Translations under genes and position numbers: made by a program | Shown: positions 12,033 to 12,827 of the stretch, one piece after another | How the letters are laid out: each line of letters opens with the position of its first letter | How positions within the stretch are numbered: the stretch's first letter is position 1 | Assembly (NCBI GenBank): GCA_003153055.1 | Contig: PMBV01000365.1 | Location: forward strand, 23,756-36,582 | Length of the DNA stretch: 12,827 nt | Direction: 5' to 3' | Origin: Myxococcales bacterium | GTDB taxonomy: Bacteria > Myxococcota > Myxococcia > Myxococcales > Myxococcaceae | Notes under the pieces: generated by a model | The model's database searches: none | Told to the model about the DNA's origin: nothing | What the model saw: the letters and a program-made list of their open reading frames with translations, nothing else

Positions 12033-12605
12033 TCACTCGCCTTGGTACGAGATGGCGCAGAAGCCGGCGCTCGGGACACCCAGGCCCTGGTTGAAGCGCG
12101 ACCAGAAGTTCACTTGAGCGATGGTGGAGGCCAGTACCACCAGCTCCCGGGAGTCGAACGTCGCCTTGAGCTCGGCGGCCAGTGCCTCATCGAGCTCCAC
12201 CGGTGTCATCGAGAGCGCCCTGGCGTAGCGCGCGGCAGTCGACTCGCGTGGGCCCAGTGCGTTCCAGCGGTTCGCGTCCAAGGAGGCCGCGGCCTGAAGG
12301 TCGGCGAGAGAGAGGCCGGCGCGTTGGTACGTGGCGGCGTTCATGTCGAGGCAGAACGGGCAGCCCGCCACGGCGCTGGAGACGATGCGAGCCACGGCGA
12401 GTGTGCGGCCGTCGAGGTCCGTCGGGGCTCCGGCGGCGGTCACCTCGAAGACGCCAGCGCCGATCGCGCCCTTTGGGAACCAGGTGAGCAGGCGCGCCGG
12501 GAGCGGGTCTTTGCCCGTCATCGTGCGAGTGAGCCAGAGGAAGGGGGCGAGGTACCAGGGTGGCCGTCGCGGAGCTTCGACGAGGACGCCGGCGAAGGTA
12601 CTCAT
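12033..12605 (-). CDS. carboxymuconolactone decarboxylase / AhpD-like protein
   Basis: A 190-residue all-helical protein of the CMD/AhpD family. The active-site motif is G-C-P-F-C-L-D-M-N (81-89), with the redox pair Cys82 and Cys85. The residue four after the second Cys is Asn89, where AhpD itself has His; a C-x-F-C-x-D-x-N form occurs in a subset of the family, so this need not mean loss of function. The final Q-V-N-F-W-S-R-F-N-Q-G-L (164-175) is also typical of this subset. The protein may act as a peroxidase or other thiol redox enzyme; the substrate is unknown. Its ATG at 12605 overlaps the TGA of the upstream minus-strand gene (ATGA), implying translational coupling. No separate Shine-Dalgarno is seen. 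Confidence 0.85.
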   Translation of the reverse strand: MSTFAGVLVEAPRRPPWYLAPFLWLTRTMTGKDPLPARLLTWFPKGAIGAGVFEVTAAGAPTDLDGRTLAVARIVSSAVAGCPFCLDMNAATYQRAGLSLADLQAAASLDANRWNALGPRESTAARYARALSMTPVELDEALAAELKATFDSRELVVLASTIAQVNFWSRFNQGLGVPSAGFCAISYQGE

Positions 12606-12827
12606 GGCAGCTCGAAGGGCCCGAGGTCGACGGGTGCCGAGCGTGGGGTTCCGTTTTGGTCTCTCGCGACCGCTGGGAGCAAGAGGCCCAGGCCGAGAAA
12701 GGGAGCCGAGGCGGTGGGAGCGAAGGCCGATGCGTCGTGGGCGAGCGAGGTGGGGAAGGCGTGGAACCAGGCGGGGTCGAAGGATGCGTTGACCGCCTCG
12801 TCTGGGCCCGGGCTCCGGCCGCTCAGT
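12602..12827 (-). CDS. C-terminus of a secreted beta-helix / choice-of-anchor-type protein (partial)
   Basis: The last 74 codons of a gene that begins beyond the right edge. The frame reads F-D-P-A-W-F-H-A-F-P-T-S-L-A-H-D in the middle and ends G-T-P-R-S-A-P-V-D-L-G-P-F-E-L-P before TGA at 12602-12604. The D-x-N-G-T-P-R-x-x-P-x-D-x-G-x-F/Y-E ending is characteristic of right-handed beta-helix or choice-of-anchor Q-type surface proteins, usually D-I-G-A-Y/F-E. The rest of the protein is not visible, so location and function are inferred from this ending only. Third positions are strongly G/C, as in a real gene. The stop overlaps the start of the AhpD-like gene. Confidence 0.65.
   Translation of the reverse strand, partial: LSGRSPGPDEAVNASFDPAWFHAFPTSLAHDASAFAPTASAPFLGLGLLLPAVARDQNGTPRSAPVDLGPFELP

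Noticed and set aside
1..12827. tRNA, rRNA, CRISPR array, prophage or toxin-antitoxin features.
   Set aside because: No cloverleaf, rRNA-like sequence, regularly spaced short repeats or related gene families were seen on reading the window.

Overview
The window is very GC-rich, and its reading frames have a strong G/C preference at the third codon position. With the gene content (lipoproteins, an OmpA-like protein, a Ycf46-type AAA ATPase, a TolB/M28/PDZ fusion, a head-GIN domain lipoprotein and a choice-of-anchor-type beta-helix tail), this suggests a Myxococcota chromosome, probably of the Myxococcaceae/Archangiaceae group. That placement is an inference from composition and gene style; no rRNA or other phylogenetic marker is present.

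Layout. Positions 1-23 may be the last codons of a plus-strand gene. From 24 to 554 there is no convincing gene. This stretch holds a MITE-like element of about 306 bp (200-505) with imperfect 33-bp terminal inverted repeats, and a 23-bp direct repeat with one copy outside and one inside the element. At 555-2653 a two-gene minus-strand operon encodes a Ycf46-like AAA ATPase followed by a zinc-ribbon protein with two membrane segments. A 122-bp divergent promoter region with a GAACA/TGTTC operator-like array separates it from a plus-strand block (2776-7946): a discoidin-like plus OmpA-like cell-wall protein, a 53-residue basic protein with a terminator behind it, a large TolB-propeller/M28 peptidase/PDZ lipoprotein, and a head-GIN (DUF2807) lipoprotein.

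A 300-bp convergent gap (7947-8246) contains a hairpin and a weak open frame with an LpxD-like start. The minus-strand cluster 10334-8247 then encodes a beta-hydroxyacid dehydrogenase, a proline-rich single-span protein that starts 3 bp after the dehydrogenase stop, and a protein-L-isoaspartate methyltransferase with an added N-terminal hydrophobic segment. Divergently, a 69-residue basic helical protein lies 5 bp upstream of a long PlsC-type acyltransferase with C-terminal membrane segments (10447-12002). On the minus strand at the right edge, the tail of a secreted beta-helix-type protein overlaps (ATGA) the start of an AhpD/carboxymuconolactone decarboxylase-like protein.

Functionally this is mostly an envelope and housekeeping region: cell-wall anchoring, exported proteolysis, lipid acylation, protein repair and redox. 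There is no evidence of a defence system, prophage, CRISPR array or secondary-metabolite cluster. The items best worth following are the Ycf46/zinc-ribbon pair, the MITE-like element, the GAACA operator array, and the two small proteins absent from common domain families.
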